Under the pieces are notes generated by a model. That model was given only the letters and a program-made list of their open reading frames with translations, was not told the origin of the DNA and did not search any database. Below are positions 27,026 to 36,601 of a DNA stretch of 64,000 nucleotides, one piece after another. The stretch is from Bacteroidota bacterium (lineage in GTDB: Bacteria > Bacteroidota > Bacteroidia > Cytophagales > Cyclobacteriaceae). The number at the start of each line of letters is the position of its first letter. Position 1 is the stretch's first letter. A program made the position numbers and the translations under genes. The stretch lies in contig JAFDYX010000032.1 of assembly GCA_018267215.1 (NCBI GenBank), positions 1-64,000 of the forward strand, in the 5' to 3' direction.

Positions 27026-27259
27026 CTTAATATTTAATCTTGGCTAAAGTTAAAAGATGTGGGTTTATTATCCGCTTCAAAACTTCAAAAAATGATAAAA
27101 TAATTCAAGCTGTTCGGTACAAAAAAACTAACAGAAGTCAGCTATTTTTTCATTTCAAACGTTAGCGTAAACGAAATACTAAATGACACGACATAGGTAA
27201 ATGGAAGTAAAAAATATTTGAGTAGCTTAAGCCCTGCTTTTTTAAAAAAAATACAAAAA

Positions 27260-28213
27260 ATGATGTCTTTGGCTCGTAAAAAAATCTGGATGCCGCTCGG
27301 AGCGGTTATCGTGCTGGTGACGGTTTTAGTTGTTGCGTTGCCTCTCCAGTCGAAAGTCTATGAGCAAATCAAAATTATATCTGTTGCCGATGCGTTCAAC
27401 AGGCAACTATTAAAGGATAGCATTTGGCATCAGTGGTGGCCTGGCCGGGTGATAACGACTGGTAAAAATTTGGTACTTGAAGCAGATGGTTTCAGTTTCG
27501 AGAAAAAGAAAAATTACCTGAACGGGGTTGAGTTTCAAGTTGTGCAAAATTCATTTTCTATACCCGCCACGCTATCGGTGGTTACTGACAGCACTGGCTA
27601 TGTGGTGTTGTCTTTGCATGCCGTTGTTGATTGGCCTCGTCATCCGGTAAAAAGAATTCAATCATACTTTTTATCTGTCCGCTTAAAAGATGCTTTTCGT
27701 CATATCTTAAGCAGCCAATCAAAATATTTTTCATCCATCAAAAACCTGTACGATATTGACATTGAGGAAACCACTGTTCAGTTTGAGTTCTACACCACGC
27801 TCACTCATTATTTTTCGCATCCACCTTCTGTGGCCGAACAGTACGCGCTGATCGGTGCAGTAAAACAATTTATCCGCAAACATCATTCGGTTGAAAACGG
27901 AGCGCCCATGCTTCATGTTAGCCAAACCGGAAACAATGAATATTACACACAGGTAGCCATTCCGGTACCCACCCCACTACCCGATGAGGGCAACATCAAA
28001 TCCAAGCAGATGCTGAAAGGAGGAAACATATTGAAGGCGCAGGTAAAAGGAGGGTATCGTATTCTTGCCAATGCCCGGCAGCAAATGCGAAACTATATGG
28101 CCGACCACCACAAGCAACCGGCAGCCATTCCATTTGAAACACTGATTACCAACCGGCTCGAACAACCAGATGAAACCCAGTGGGTAACTGACGTTTATTT
28201 TCCGATTTTTTGA
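27260..28213 (+). CDS. Membrane-anchored SRPBCC/GyrI-like protein, function unknown
   Basis: The frame opens at a TTG (27218), but ATG at 27260 puts a short basic stretch directly before the membrane helix and is preferred; it gives 317 residues. A single helix (MPLGAVIVLVTVLVVALPL, ~11-29) anchors it. Residues ~35-165 look like an SRPBCC-type domain (IWHQWWPG, FEFYTTLTHYFSHPP). The C-terminal ~140 residues resemble a GyrI-like/AraC effector-binding domain (ILKAQVKGGYRILANARQQMRNYM, TDVYFPIF). Such folds bind small molecules. It has no DNA-binding domain. It is the only plus-strand gene inside the sugar locus, between the GH65 hydrolase and the VCBS genes. Confidence 0.7.
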   Translation: MMSLARKKIWMPLGAVIVLVTVLVVALPLQSKVYEQIKIISVADAFNRQLLKDSIWHQWWPGRVITTGKNLVLEADGFSFEKKKNYLNGVEFQVVQNSFSIPATLSVVTDSTGYVVLSLHAVVDWPRHPVKRIQSYFLSVRLKDAFRHILSSQSKYFSSIKNLYDIDIEETTVQFEFYTTLTHYFSHPPSVAEQYALIGAVKQFIRKHHSVENGAPMLHVSQTGNNEYYTQVAIPVPTPLPDEGNIKSKQMLKGGNILKAQVKGGYRILANARQQMRNYMADHHKQPAAIPFETLITNRLEQPDETQWVTDVYFPIF

Positions 28214-28264
28214 TGATGGGATGTAATGCGTGTCGGCAAATCCTATTTTAAAATTTCCAACATC

Positions 28265-31200
28265 TCACCGTGATGGTTTAATCACCCGGAGGCTATCGTT
28301 ATTCATGGCCAACACGTAGTTAATCACTCCTTTGATTGAGATAGGTGCTACGTGCCTGACCTGCCCTTTCAGGATTAACCCGTTGAGTAGGTTGGCATGA
28401 ATCTTTCCGGATGTATCGCGCACTAACAACGATCCGTAGTCTGCATCGTTTCGGCCTATCTGAATATTGTTCTGATAAAAATTTCCAAAAAGCATGACCT
28501 GACCGGGCGCAGGAGATACTCCTGCCTTCAGGCAGCTGAATTGATTTTCGGGTGGCAACTCCTCTAATGTGAAATTTCCTTTTCCATCATTTAGTAAAAC
28601 AGCGTTGGCAAAATAATCTACAGAAAGAGTTTTAGCATGATCGAGTTTATCGGGTGAAAAAATCTTACGAAGTGGCGTCTGCGCATAGTCAGCGGCATAT
28701 AAAAATTTTTTCTTGAGCATGGGCATCCACCGCTGCAAATCACCTTTGCCCATAAATGGTATTTCTTCTCCTTCTACATAATACGTTACAATCTGTTCCT
28801 TCTTTCCGTTGTCGTCAAAATCATTGTAGTACAAGCGTACAGGTTGCTCTGCCGATGCCTTCAGTTTGCTGTTCAATCCCTGGTTGCCGGCAATGATGTC
28901 TATGTCCCCATCTTGGTCAATATCCAGAGGGAGAACAAAATTCCACCAGCCGTTTCGTTTGGTAATAGTTTTTCTTTCAAACTTACCGTTGCGTTGCACA
29001 TAAAGATTAATTCCTCCCCAGTCTTCGCACGTTAGCAGGTCGGGGTGGCCATCTCCATCCACATCCTGCCAGCGGGCATCGGTTATCATACCGGCCTGAG
29101 CGAGAGCGGGTGCTATGCTTGCCGTAACATCTACAAATTTTCCGTTGCCATCATTCTCGAGCATGTACGAAGACGGAGCCATGCCGTATTCCCATGGTAC
29201 CGACCGCCCGGCTAAAAAAAAATCTGTGTCTCCATCTCCGTCAAAATCAAAGGGGCAAATACGCGAGGCGTTCACAAAAATATTTTCAAATGCGTTTTCC
29301 TTTTTTTTCAGCAGGCCGCTGCCATCGTTCAAATAAATAACCGGACTGAGATGAGCGTCTTTTCCAAAAAATTCATTGCCCCCGTTGGCAATCACCAAAT
29401 CCAAGTGTCCATCCCGGTTAACATCCGTCCAGCAGGCATCAACTTCCTCATTCATCAAATCCTTTTCCAACTCTGGTTGAATGATTTTTTTAAACGTTCC
29501 GGTTTTTTCCTGAAGCAGGATAACGGCAGTAGATGTTTTCGAGGAACCCAAAAAAATATCTTCCAACCCATCGTGGTTGATGTCGGCAATGGCTAATGCC
29601 GGCCCATCGGTAGAGATCATTTTCGGTATAAGCGGCTCGCGGGTAAATTCAGGGAAAGAGTTTTCTTCGTGCACCACATCTATTTTCAGTTGGCGTGTAA
29701 CATCTTCAAAGTGCTGAGTAGAATTTTTCTTGAAGTGGTGTATCCATTCATAATTAAAGGCTGCATGGGTTGACTGAACTACCTCTACGAGCGTGTCGCG
29801 CAAGCGTGGATCAATTTTTTGAAAAGTATTATCTGGCCATACTACAGCGATGGAATCTACTTTGTAACCCGACAGCCCCACATGGACAGGTACTTGCATG
29901 CTGGATTGAAATCCGCGCACCGGAAAATTTTCGAATGCCTGAATTTCATTGCCAGCGAAAGCAAAAATTTTTGCTCCCAGTGCATTTATATTTTGGCCAC
30001 TGCCCTTTAGCCGGAGGTCGAGGTAATGAGTTTTTGATTTTTCTGTGCTCGACAAATTTTCATACACCATGGCGCGGTCATCAATGTTGCTTACCACCAT
30101 ATCCAAATCTCCGTCACGATCCAGGTCGGCATACACAGCTCCATTCGAAAATGTAAGCGTATTGTTTTCCACTAAATGAGAAATATCTGCCAGCCGGTAG
30201 TCGCGTGTGTTTTTAAAAAAACGATTGACCAGTTTAATCTCCGGAAATTTATTGACTAATGCCATGTCCTTCTGCTCGATGTGGTTAGCACGCAACTTTT
30301 CCTGTATCTCGCGGTTCGATACAAAATTGACATAGTCAATGTCATTCATCCGTTTGGGGATGCCGTTTGAAACAAACAAATCTTTCCAGCCGTCATTATC
30401 AAAATCTACCCATAAGGTGCTCCAACTCCAATCGGTAGCATAGATGCCCGCATAGGTGCCGATTTCGCTAAACACTCCGTTGCCTCTGTTCAGTTGTAAA
30501 TTATTTCGTGTGTATTGGTAGGAATAGCCTGTCTTGATTTTATAGTGATAGATATCATAATCATCTTCGGCCAGCGACCTGCGGATCATGTACGGATCGG
30601 AGGGCAACATATCCATCGTAACGATGTCGGTCAGCCCGTCATTATTATAATCGGCCGCATCAACGCCCATCGAATACATACTGGTGTGCATCATTCGTGA
30701 TGAAGACTCATCAGCAAACGTTCCGTCTTTTTGGTTGATGTACAGGTAATCATTTTCATGAAAATCGTTGCCCACATACAAATCGGGCCAGCCGTCTAAA
30801 TTGATATCTGTTACCACCACACCCAACCCAAAGCTGATGGCCGAGCTGTTTATTTTTGAATCGCTGGTAACATCGGTAAAATGATTGCCATCGTTGCGGT
30901 ACATTCGGTCTCCCACCTTATCGGCATACGTTCCCAAAAAGCGGTGGCGTGGAGCAAATGTTCCGTTCTGGTCTATGGCATGATTAAGAAGAAACATATC
31001 CAGGTCGCCATCGCGGTCGTAATCAAAGAAGGCTGCTTGGGTACAATAGCCCGAATAATCTAATCCATATTCTTTGGCTTGATTGACAAAATGCGGGATA
31101 CCATCGGTGACACCTTGATTTATCCAAAGCTCGTTTTTGCCGGTAAGGTTTTCCATCCCACTGACGCGGCAAACATAAATGTCGAGCAGGCCGTCTGCGT

Positions 31201-31558
31201 TGATATCCACTACGGACACACCCGTGCTCCATCCGCCATCGTTCGTCAATCCGGCCTGTGATGTTACATCCTGAAAGCGAAGGTTTCCTTGATTAATAAA
31301 AAATTTATTGGCGCTTTGGTTAGCAGAAAAAAAGAGATCAATCAATCCATCTTGATTAAAATCTCCGGCACCAATTCCGGCTCCGTTATAAAAGTACATG
31401 TACTTAAACATGTTAAAAGTGGGCGAAGGCTGCAACCGGTTTTCAAAAGCCAGCCCCGTGTGCTCGGATGTTAAAGTCTTAAAAAGAAATTTTTTTTCTT
31501 CCTTGCGACAGGATGAAAAAAAAGAAAACAACAAAGTGCATACAATGAAAAAACGCAT
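28265..31558 (-). CDS. VCBS/FG-GAP repeat lipoprotein with ASPIC-UnbV domain (copy 2)
   Basis: 1097 residues. Lipobox Cys17 is followed by RKEE, similar to the acidic signal that sends Bacteroidota lipoproteins to the cell surface. Two blocks of FG-GAP/VCBS repeats (~50-480 and ~640-1000) carry many calcium-loop motifs, such as DFNQDGLIDLFF, DINADGLLDIYV and DYDRDGDLDMFLL. They flank an ASPIC/UnbV domain (~515-590; GAKIFAF, RGFQSS, VDSIAVVWPD). It should fold into two beta-propellers that bind calcium and possibly glycan or protein. It starts 8 bases after the stop of its paralogue, so both are downstream members of the SusCD operon. No enzyme motif is seen. Confidence 0.85.
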   Translation of the reverse strand: MRFFIVCTLLFSFFSSCRKEEKKFLFKTLTSEHTGLAFENRLQPSPTFNMFKYMYFYNGAGIGAGDFNQDGLIDLFFSANQSANKFFINQGNLRFQDVTSQAGLTNDGGWSTGVSVVDINADGLLDIYVCRVSGMENLTGKNELWINQGVTDGIPHFVNQAKEYGLDYSGYCTQAAFFDYDRDGDLDMFLLNHAIDQNGTFAPRHRFLGTYADKVGDRMYRNDGNHFTDVTSDSKINSSAISFGLGVVVTDINLDGWPDLYVGNDFHENDYLYINQKDGTFADESSSRMMHTSMYSMGVDAADYNNDGLTDIVTMDMLPSDPYMIRRSLAEDDYDIYHYKIKTGYSYQYTRNNLQLNRGNGVFSEIGTYAGIYATDWSWSTLWVDFDNDGWKDLFVSNGIPKRMNDIDYVNFVSNREIQEKLRANHIEQKDMALVNKFPEIKLVNRFFKNTRDYRLADISHLVENNTLTFSNGAVYADLDRDGDLDMVVSNIDDRAMVYENLSSTEKSKTHYLDLRLKGSGQNINALGAKIFAFAGNEIQAFENFPVRGFQSSMQVPVHVGLSGYKVDSIAVVWPDNTFQKIDPRLRDTLVEVVQSTHAAFNYEWIHHFKKNSTQHFEDVTRQLKIDVVHEENSFPEFTREPLIPKMISTDGPALAIADINHDGLEDIFLGSSKTSTAVILLQEKTGTFKKIIQPELEKDLMNEEVDACWTDVNRDGHLDLVIANGGNEFFGKDAHLSPVIYLNDGSGLLKKKENAFENIFVNASRICPFDFDGDGDTDFFLAGRSVPWEYGMAPSSYMLENDGNGKFVDVTASIAPALAQAGMITDARWQDVDGDGHPDLLTCEDWGGINLYVQRNGKFERKTITKRNGWWNFVLPLDIDQDGDIDIIAGNQGLNSKLKASAEQPVRLYYNDFDDNGKKEQIVTYYVEGEEIPFMGKGDLQRWMPMLKKKFLYAADYAQTPLRKIFSPDKLDHAKTLSVDYFANAVLLNDGKGNFTLEELPPENQFSCLKAGVSPAPGQVMLFGNFYQNNIQIGRNDADYGSLLVRDTSGKIHANLLNGLILKGQVRHVAPISIKGVINYVLAMNNDSLRVIKPSR

Positions 31559-31566
31559 ACGCTAAA

Positions 31567-34500
31567 TTACTGAGTTGTTGCCTGCTTGGCTATATTATTT
31601 TGAAACATCACCGGGAAATCGTTGTTGCGGAGAAACAATAATTGGGTTTTATTTTTTTGCGTTATGTATTTGATGTCGCGCACCTGGCCTGAGATTTGGA
31701 TGCCCGCTTCGCGGGTTGACAACAACTGAAAAGTGCGGTTCCCCTGATTTATCATCACGCTGCCAAAATTAGAATCGAGCCGTTCCAACTGGGGTGTAAA
31801 ATCATAAATGTTTCCCCCGGTGATGATGTCTGGTTTGCCATCGTGGTTAACATCGGCACATTGGATGGCATTGACCGATGAAAACTGAACCTCCACCGGC
31901 AATTGCTGAATTTTGAATTGACCGTTTCCTTCGTTCCAGGCAATGACAGAAGGACAAAAGTTAAAATATTTTTTTTCAGCATCCTGAAGTAGTTTTTTAT
32001 CAAACAATTCTTCAGCCGACTTTGAAGCATACGAAGTGTATTTCAAACTTTTCTTTTTTAAGTAGGAGAACTGCTCTTCCATGCTCCGCTTCATAAACAC
32101 CGGCACATCTCTTCCCGCCACTGTCTGGGTCATAAATTGCTGAATGCTGCCGTCCACACCAAAATAATTAATCCATAGTTTCACCGGCTTCAGGCTGTCG
32201 GGCCGCAGGTAAAAATTTTCTCCGATGTTCCCCAATATCAAATCCACTTTGCCGTCTCCATCCAGGTCTGAGGCACTCACGCTTTGGTACCAACCATGCA
32301 GGTTATCGAGCGAGGTCTTTATTTCTGTGATGCCGTCTTTCGTTACCTGCAGTACTTTAGGGCTCATCCACTCTCCTACCACAATCAGTTCCTGAGTTTT
32401 ATCACCGATGATGTCTGCCCGCACCGACCCGGTGATCATCCCCGGCTTAAAATTTCCTTTGCCTTTCTGTTTCCACTCAGTAAAATGACCGCTTCCGTCA
32501 TTCATGTAGAAATAGCTGTCGGGCACTACGCCATACAAGTAAGGAGCAGACCGGCCGCCAATAAATAAATCGAGATCGTTGTCGCCATCAAAATCAAAAG
32601 CCTGCACCGTGCCTACGTTAGAACTGTTTTCTGTAAACGCACCGGGCAATAAACTGAAATTGCCTTTGCCGTCATTTTTAAAAAGTTGATGTGCTAATTG
32701 GGGGGACCGCGGTGGTGCGTTGTTTCCGCCCGAGCCCACATACAAATCCAAATCGCCATCACCATCGCAATCAAAAAACAAAGCCGCTACTTGTTCTTGT
32801 GTGTTATCCTTCCATGCTTTTTGGTTTGAGGCTACAAATTTTCCTGAGGTAGTTTGCAAGTAGAGCGTGCCCGGATGGCCGGGGGTAGAGCAGATAAAAA
32901 GATCATCAAGTCCATCTCCGTTTACATCGCCTTGCGCAGCACGCGGCCCTTCTTTCGAAAGCATCCTCGGTATATTTCTCTGCTGGTAAAAATCCACAAA
33001 CTCATCCTCTTCGTGCTTTTTAAAATCCGATGCGATTTCAGAAAAAAGTGGAGGCTCATTTTTGTTTTGTTTTGAAAGGAGATGTAACGCTGCCGGCTGG
33101 TTGACTGGCTGGCTTACTTCGTGCACTTTGTTTAATGTTGGCGATATCAATTTCGTCTTTGTTAAATCAGGCCAGATTATCACAGCTGAATCTACTGCTG
33201 CGCGATGCCCAACTCCGATAAAAATTTTATAGTCCATAGATGACTGAAACCCCCGGCTGGGAATCATTTCGCGGGAGGCCACCTGCCCATCAAAATATAC
33301 TGACACCTTGCTGCCCAACGCAAAGCGATTTAGGTCTTTTCCTTTTAAAGAAAAACCCACGTAGGAATTTCCGGTCAGCTCGCGGTTATTATTTTGATAG
33401 ACAAATGCCGTTTGGTTTACATTGTTCACAATCAGATCCAAGTCTCCGTCATTATCCAAATCTCCATAGGCCGCACCGTTGGAAAAAGATGTTTGCGTCA
33501 GCCCCCAGGCATCGCCCGTGTCGGTAAAAGTTAAATCCCCATTATTTTTAAAAGCTTTTTTCTTCTGCGGCTGAGACGACATTTTGCTGATGATCTCATT
33601 CATGTCTTCTTTCCGTCCGGCCACCGCCAATTGTTGTACGATGGTACTGGAGAAAAAATTAATAAAATCTTGATCGGTTAAATCATAACGTATTCCGTTG
33701 CAGATATACAGATCGTTGTAGCCATCGTTATCGGCATCTAAAAAAAGTGCGCCCCAGCTCCAGTCAGAAGCATGAACATTGCTGTAATTGGCAATCTCCA
33801 TAAACTTGCCGTTGCGGTTATTCAGTTGCAACGTATTTTTCATGAACTGATGATAGAACCCCGATGTTTCTTTTAAATGATAGGTATCGTAATTATCAAA
33901 TGAAGCAGTTGTTTTCAATCGGTAATCATTGTCGGGCAGCATATCGGTAGTGAACAAATCGGGATAGCCGTCATTATTAATATCCTGAATGTCTGCCCCC
34001 ATCGAAGCTAAGCTGATGTGCTGCACCCAGTTTTCCAGTTCGTCTTGAAAGGTTCCGTCTTTTTGGTTGATGTAGAGATAGTCTCTTTCGAAAAAATCGT
34101 TCGACACAAAAATATCCGGATAGCCGTCTTGGTTTACATCGCCCACAATCACCCCCAAGCCCAGACTGATCAGGCTGCCGTGAATGCCCGCCTCCTTCGT
34201 TACTTCCTTAAATTTTCCGTTGTCGTTTCTGTACAAATGATCGCCCCCGCCTTTTAAGAAGAAAGGAACATTCCACTGCTTGGCCGGCAAGTCGCGTTTG
34301 TTAGCATAGTTTAATGAGTTGACAGGGATGGGCGAGTTATCAACCAGAAAACAATCCAAGTCTCCATCCAGATCATAATCAAAAAATGTTGCCTGGGTGG
34401 TGTAACCGGTTTCGGCCAGCCCATATTTTTCTGCTTCTTCCGAAAATGTTAAATTGTGCCGGTTGATGAAGAGCTGGTTTCTGCGCAGCAGGCTGTCTGT

Positions 34501-34896
34501 CATGTTGCCGGCATTGCAAACATAAATGTCGAGCCAGCCATCGTGGTTTATATCAACCAATGTTACACCTGTACTCCATTGTTTTTTTTCTCCAAACCCG
34601 GCTGATGCAGAAATGTCTCTAAACTTCATGCCACCCAAGTTGAGGTAGAGCCGGTTGGGTACTTGGTTGCCCGTAAAAAAAACATCGGCTAACCCATCGT
34701 TGTTCAGGTCGCCTATGGCTACGCCTCCCCCATTATAAAAATTTCGGTATTTGAAAACGTTGGCTTCATTACTTTCGGTAAGCGTGTTAGTAAAATCTAT
34801 TCCGGAGTTTTCAATCAACGTGAAGAGTGTCTTTTGCGAATCGGTGCTGCACGAAAAAAACAAAAAGCAAACTGTAAAAAAATAAATGTATTTCAT
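31567..34896 (-). CDS. VCBS/FG-GAP repeat lipoprotein with ASPIC-UnbV domain (copy 1)
   Basis: ATG at 34896 is chosen because it gives a clean lipoprotein signal (MKYIYFFTVCFLFFSC, Cys16); an earlier ATG at 34926 adds ten unlikely residues. That gives 1109 residues. The build matches the next gene: FG-GAP propeller (DLNNDGLADVFF, DINHDGWLDIYV, DYDLDGDLDCFL), ASPIC/UnbV domain (ALGSKVSVYF, SRGFQSSMDYKI, DSAVIIWPD), and a second propeller (DVNGDGLDDLFI, DFDGDNDLDLFI). The two proteins are clearly paralogues from an old duplication. Lying directly behind SusD, they occupy the place where surface glycan-binding lipoproteins (SusE/SusF) sit in other loci; that role is inference. Confidence 0.85.
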   Translation of the reverse strand: MKYIYFFTVCFLFFSCSTDSQKTLFTLIENSGIDFTNTLTESNEANVFKYRNFYNGGGVAIGDLNNDGLADVFFTGNQVPNRLYLNLGGMKFRDISASAGFGEKKQWSTGVTLVDINHDGWLDIYVCNAGNMTDSLLRRNQLFINRHNLTFSEEAEKYGLAETGYTTQATFFDYDLDGDLDCFLVDNSPIPVNSLNYANKRDLPAKQWNVPFFLKGGGDHLYRNDNGKFKEVTKEAGIHGSLISLGLGVIVGDVNQDGYPDIFVSNDFFERDYLYINQKDGTFQDELENWVQHISLASMGADIQDINNDGYPDLFTTDMLPDNDYRLKTTASFDNYDTYHLKETSGFYHQFMKNTLQLNNRNGKFMEIANYSNVHASDWSWGALFLDADNDGYNDLYICNGIRYDLTDQDFINFFSSTIVQQLAVAGRKEDMNEIISKMSSQPQKKKAFKNNGDLTFTDTGDAWGLTQTSFSNGAAYGDLDNDGDLDLIVNNVNQTAFVYQNNNRELTGNSYVGFSLKGKDLNRFALGSKVSVYFDGQVASREMIPSRGFQSSMDYKIFIGVGHRAAVDSAVIIWPDLTKTKLISPTLNKVHEVSQPVNQPAALHLLSKQNKNEPPLFSEIASDFKKHEEDEFVDFYQQRNIPRMLSKEGPRAAQGDVNGDGLDDLFICSTPGHPGTLYLQTTSGKFVASNQKAWKDNTQEQVAALFFDCDGDGDLDLYVGSGGNNAPPRSPQLAHQLFKNDGKGNFSLLPGAFTENSSNVGTVQAFDFDGDNDLDLFIGGRSAPYLYGVVPDSYFYMNDGSGHFTEWKQKGKGNFKPGMITGSVRADIIGDKTQELIVVGEWMSPKVLQVTKDGITEIKTSLDNLHGWYQSVSASDLDGDGKVDLILGNIGENFYLRPDSLKPVKLWINYFGVDGSIQQFMTQTVAGRDVPVFMKRSMEEQFSYLKKKSLKYTSYASKSAEELFDKKLLQDAEKKYFNFCPSVIAWNEGNGQFKIQQLPVEVQFSSVNAIQCADVNHDGKPDIITGGNIYDFTPQLERLDSNFGSVMINQGNRTFQLLSTREAGIQISGQVRDIKYITQKNKTQLLFLRNNDFPVMFQNNIAKQATTQ

Positions 34897-34963
34897 CCGA
34901 CAATATAAAAAAGAATAGGCCATCAAATGTAATGGCCTATTCTGAGAAATAGTTTTAAAAAAA

Positions 34964-36583
34964 TCAGTAACCCGGATTTTGTTTTAAGTTGGGGTTAGAT
35001 GACAATGCTACGTATGGAATAGGGAACAAACAACGTGTGGGGTCAGAGGCTACCGGCCGCTCGGTTACAGGCTGGTTAAACACTCCAAAACGAACCAAAT
35101 CATTTCTTCTCACTGCTTCCAAATACAATTCTCTGCCACGCTCATCCAGCACATCTTGTAACGCGGCCGTACTCACAGTAGCCAAAGGTTGTCCTTTGTA
35201 ATTACTGCGATGCCCTCTGATAGTATTGATGATAGAACTGGGCGTATCTCCATTCGTACCAGCACCTCCTCTTAAAATGGCTTCTGCCTTCATCAGCAAT
35301 GCGTCAGCATAGCGATAGAAAACATAGTCATTTGTACTGGAGCTGCCATCGCCAGATCCCACCATTGATTGAGGATCTAAAGGATATTTATTGGCACGAT
35401 ATCCCCTTGCCTCTGTGGAAAAGAAGAGGCTGGCTGATTTAGTAAATACCAATGGGCTGCCACTGCGATCTGTCAAAGCAGCTTTGGGAGCTCCAACAAA
35501 ATGTTTGCCCGATCCCGGGTCGGTAGGTCCATATTGCAGGCCTGTCAGAACGCCTACATTCCTAAACAATTTGCTCGTATGCTGGCTAAGCGTATCGTAC
35601 GCGCGAGAATCTTTCAGTGTGTCGAATTTATTGTAAAAATCCGATAAAATAACAAAGCCATTCCATCCGCTCGGCACCATGTTATAGTGTGCACCCATGT
35701 AAGTAGGCCAGCGCATATTTCCTCCGTCTTGCACTCTTCTCACAAATATGTTTTCTGTGGAGTTCGTTCCGTTGTGCCAGGAGAAGTTGTCCCAATAAAA
35801 ATTGGATATGGAAAACATACCGTTTAAGGTAATCTGATCTACAAAATAGATAGTAGAATCCATGTCTGAATTAGCAAAAGTAAATGGCCCGGCCGGTTTG
35901 GTGGGATCACCTTGAAAAACAGCACGGTTCAGATATAATTTGGCCAACAAGAAATAGGCAGCCTCTTTAGTAGCCAATCCTCGGTTCGTGCCATTATAAG
36001 AAGGTAAGTTAGCAATAGCACCTCTCAATTCTCCCACCGTAGCGCTCCATGCCTGAGAACGTGTGTAAACTTGAGGGAGGTCTAATGAAGCTGCAGTAGC
36101 AGGGCGGTGTTGCACCACACCATACATATCCATTGACATATATCGCCAGAAGGAGCGCAGGAATTTAGCGGCCGCAATATCAGATGCTGCTGCAGTTGGG
36201 CTCTCTGCTAATAAGGTAGTTTGAAACAAACCTGACTGGATATTATTCCACGCGGTTACTACCTGATTATGAGTGCCATCCCATGTGTGGAGATGCAGCT
36301 TGCGCCATGTACCAAAATCATCCCAGTCTGTACCGCGTGTGGGGCCCATCATTTCGTCAGTCGTGTGCTCGGCCATACCAAACCAATCTCCCTGGTCTGT
36401 AGTGAGGCCATTTAACTGATTGTATATCTGAGACAAACTTTCAGCCTGAGGTGCACCTGATGCAGTTACCGGCAGTATGACATTGGGGTCTTTAATCTGA
36501 ACATCCAGATTACATGACACTAAAACAACCACCGCACACAGAATCATACACCTCTTCCAAATTAAACTGTATTTCGTTTTCAT
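34964..36583 (-). CDS. susD: SusD/RagB-family nutrient-binding lipoprotein
   Basis: ATG at 36583 (MKTKYSL...) gives a lipoprotein signal with Cys24 (VVLVSCN); the frame also opens at 36598. That gives 539 residues, typical of the family. The helical TPR-like scaffold and C-terminal RagB/SusD region are recognisable: YRYADALLMKAEAIL, VLDERGRELYLEAVRRNDLVRFGVF and a final IPYVALSSNPNLKQNPGY. SusD forms the lid over the SusC barrel and captures oligosaccharide at the cell surface. It starts 18 bases after susC. The bound glycan is inferred from neighbours to be an alpha-glucoside. Confidence 0.93.
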   Translation of the reverse strand: MKTKYSLIWKRCMILCAVVVLVSCNLDVQIKDPNVILPVTASGAPQAESLSQIYNQLNGLTTDQGDWFGMAEHTTDEMMGPTRGTDWDDFGTWRKLHLHTWDGTHNQVVTAWNNIQSGLFQTTLLAESPTAAASDIAAAKFLRSFWRYMSMDMYGVVQHRPATAASLDLPQVYTRSQAWSATVGELRGAIANLPSYNGTNRGLATKEAAYFLLAKLYLNRAVFQGDPTKPAGPFTFANSDMDSTIYFVDQITLNGMFSISNFYWDNFSWHNGTNSTENIFVRRVQDGGNMRWPTYMGAHYNMVPSGWNGFVILSDFYNKFDTLKDSRAYDTLSQHTSKLFRNVGVLTGLQYGPTDPGSGKHFVGAPKAALTDRSGSPLVFTKSASLFFSTEARGYRANKYPLDPQSMVGSGDGSSSTNDYVFYRYADALLMKAEAILRGGAGTNGDTPSSIINTIRGHRSNYKGQPLATVSTAALQDVLDERGRELYLEAVRRNDLVRFGVFNQPVTERPVASDPTRCLFPIPYVALSSNPNLKQNPGY

Positions 36584-36601
36584 AATATTGCTGTTCATTT
36601 T

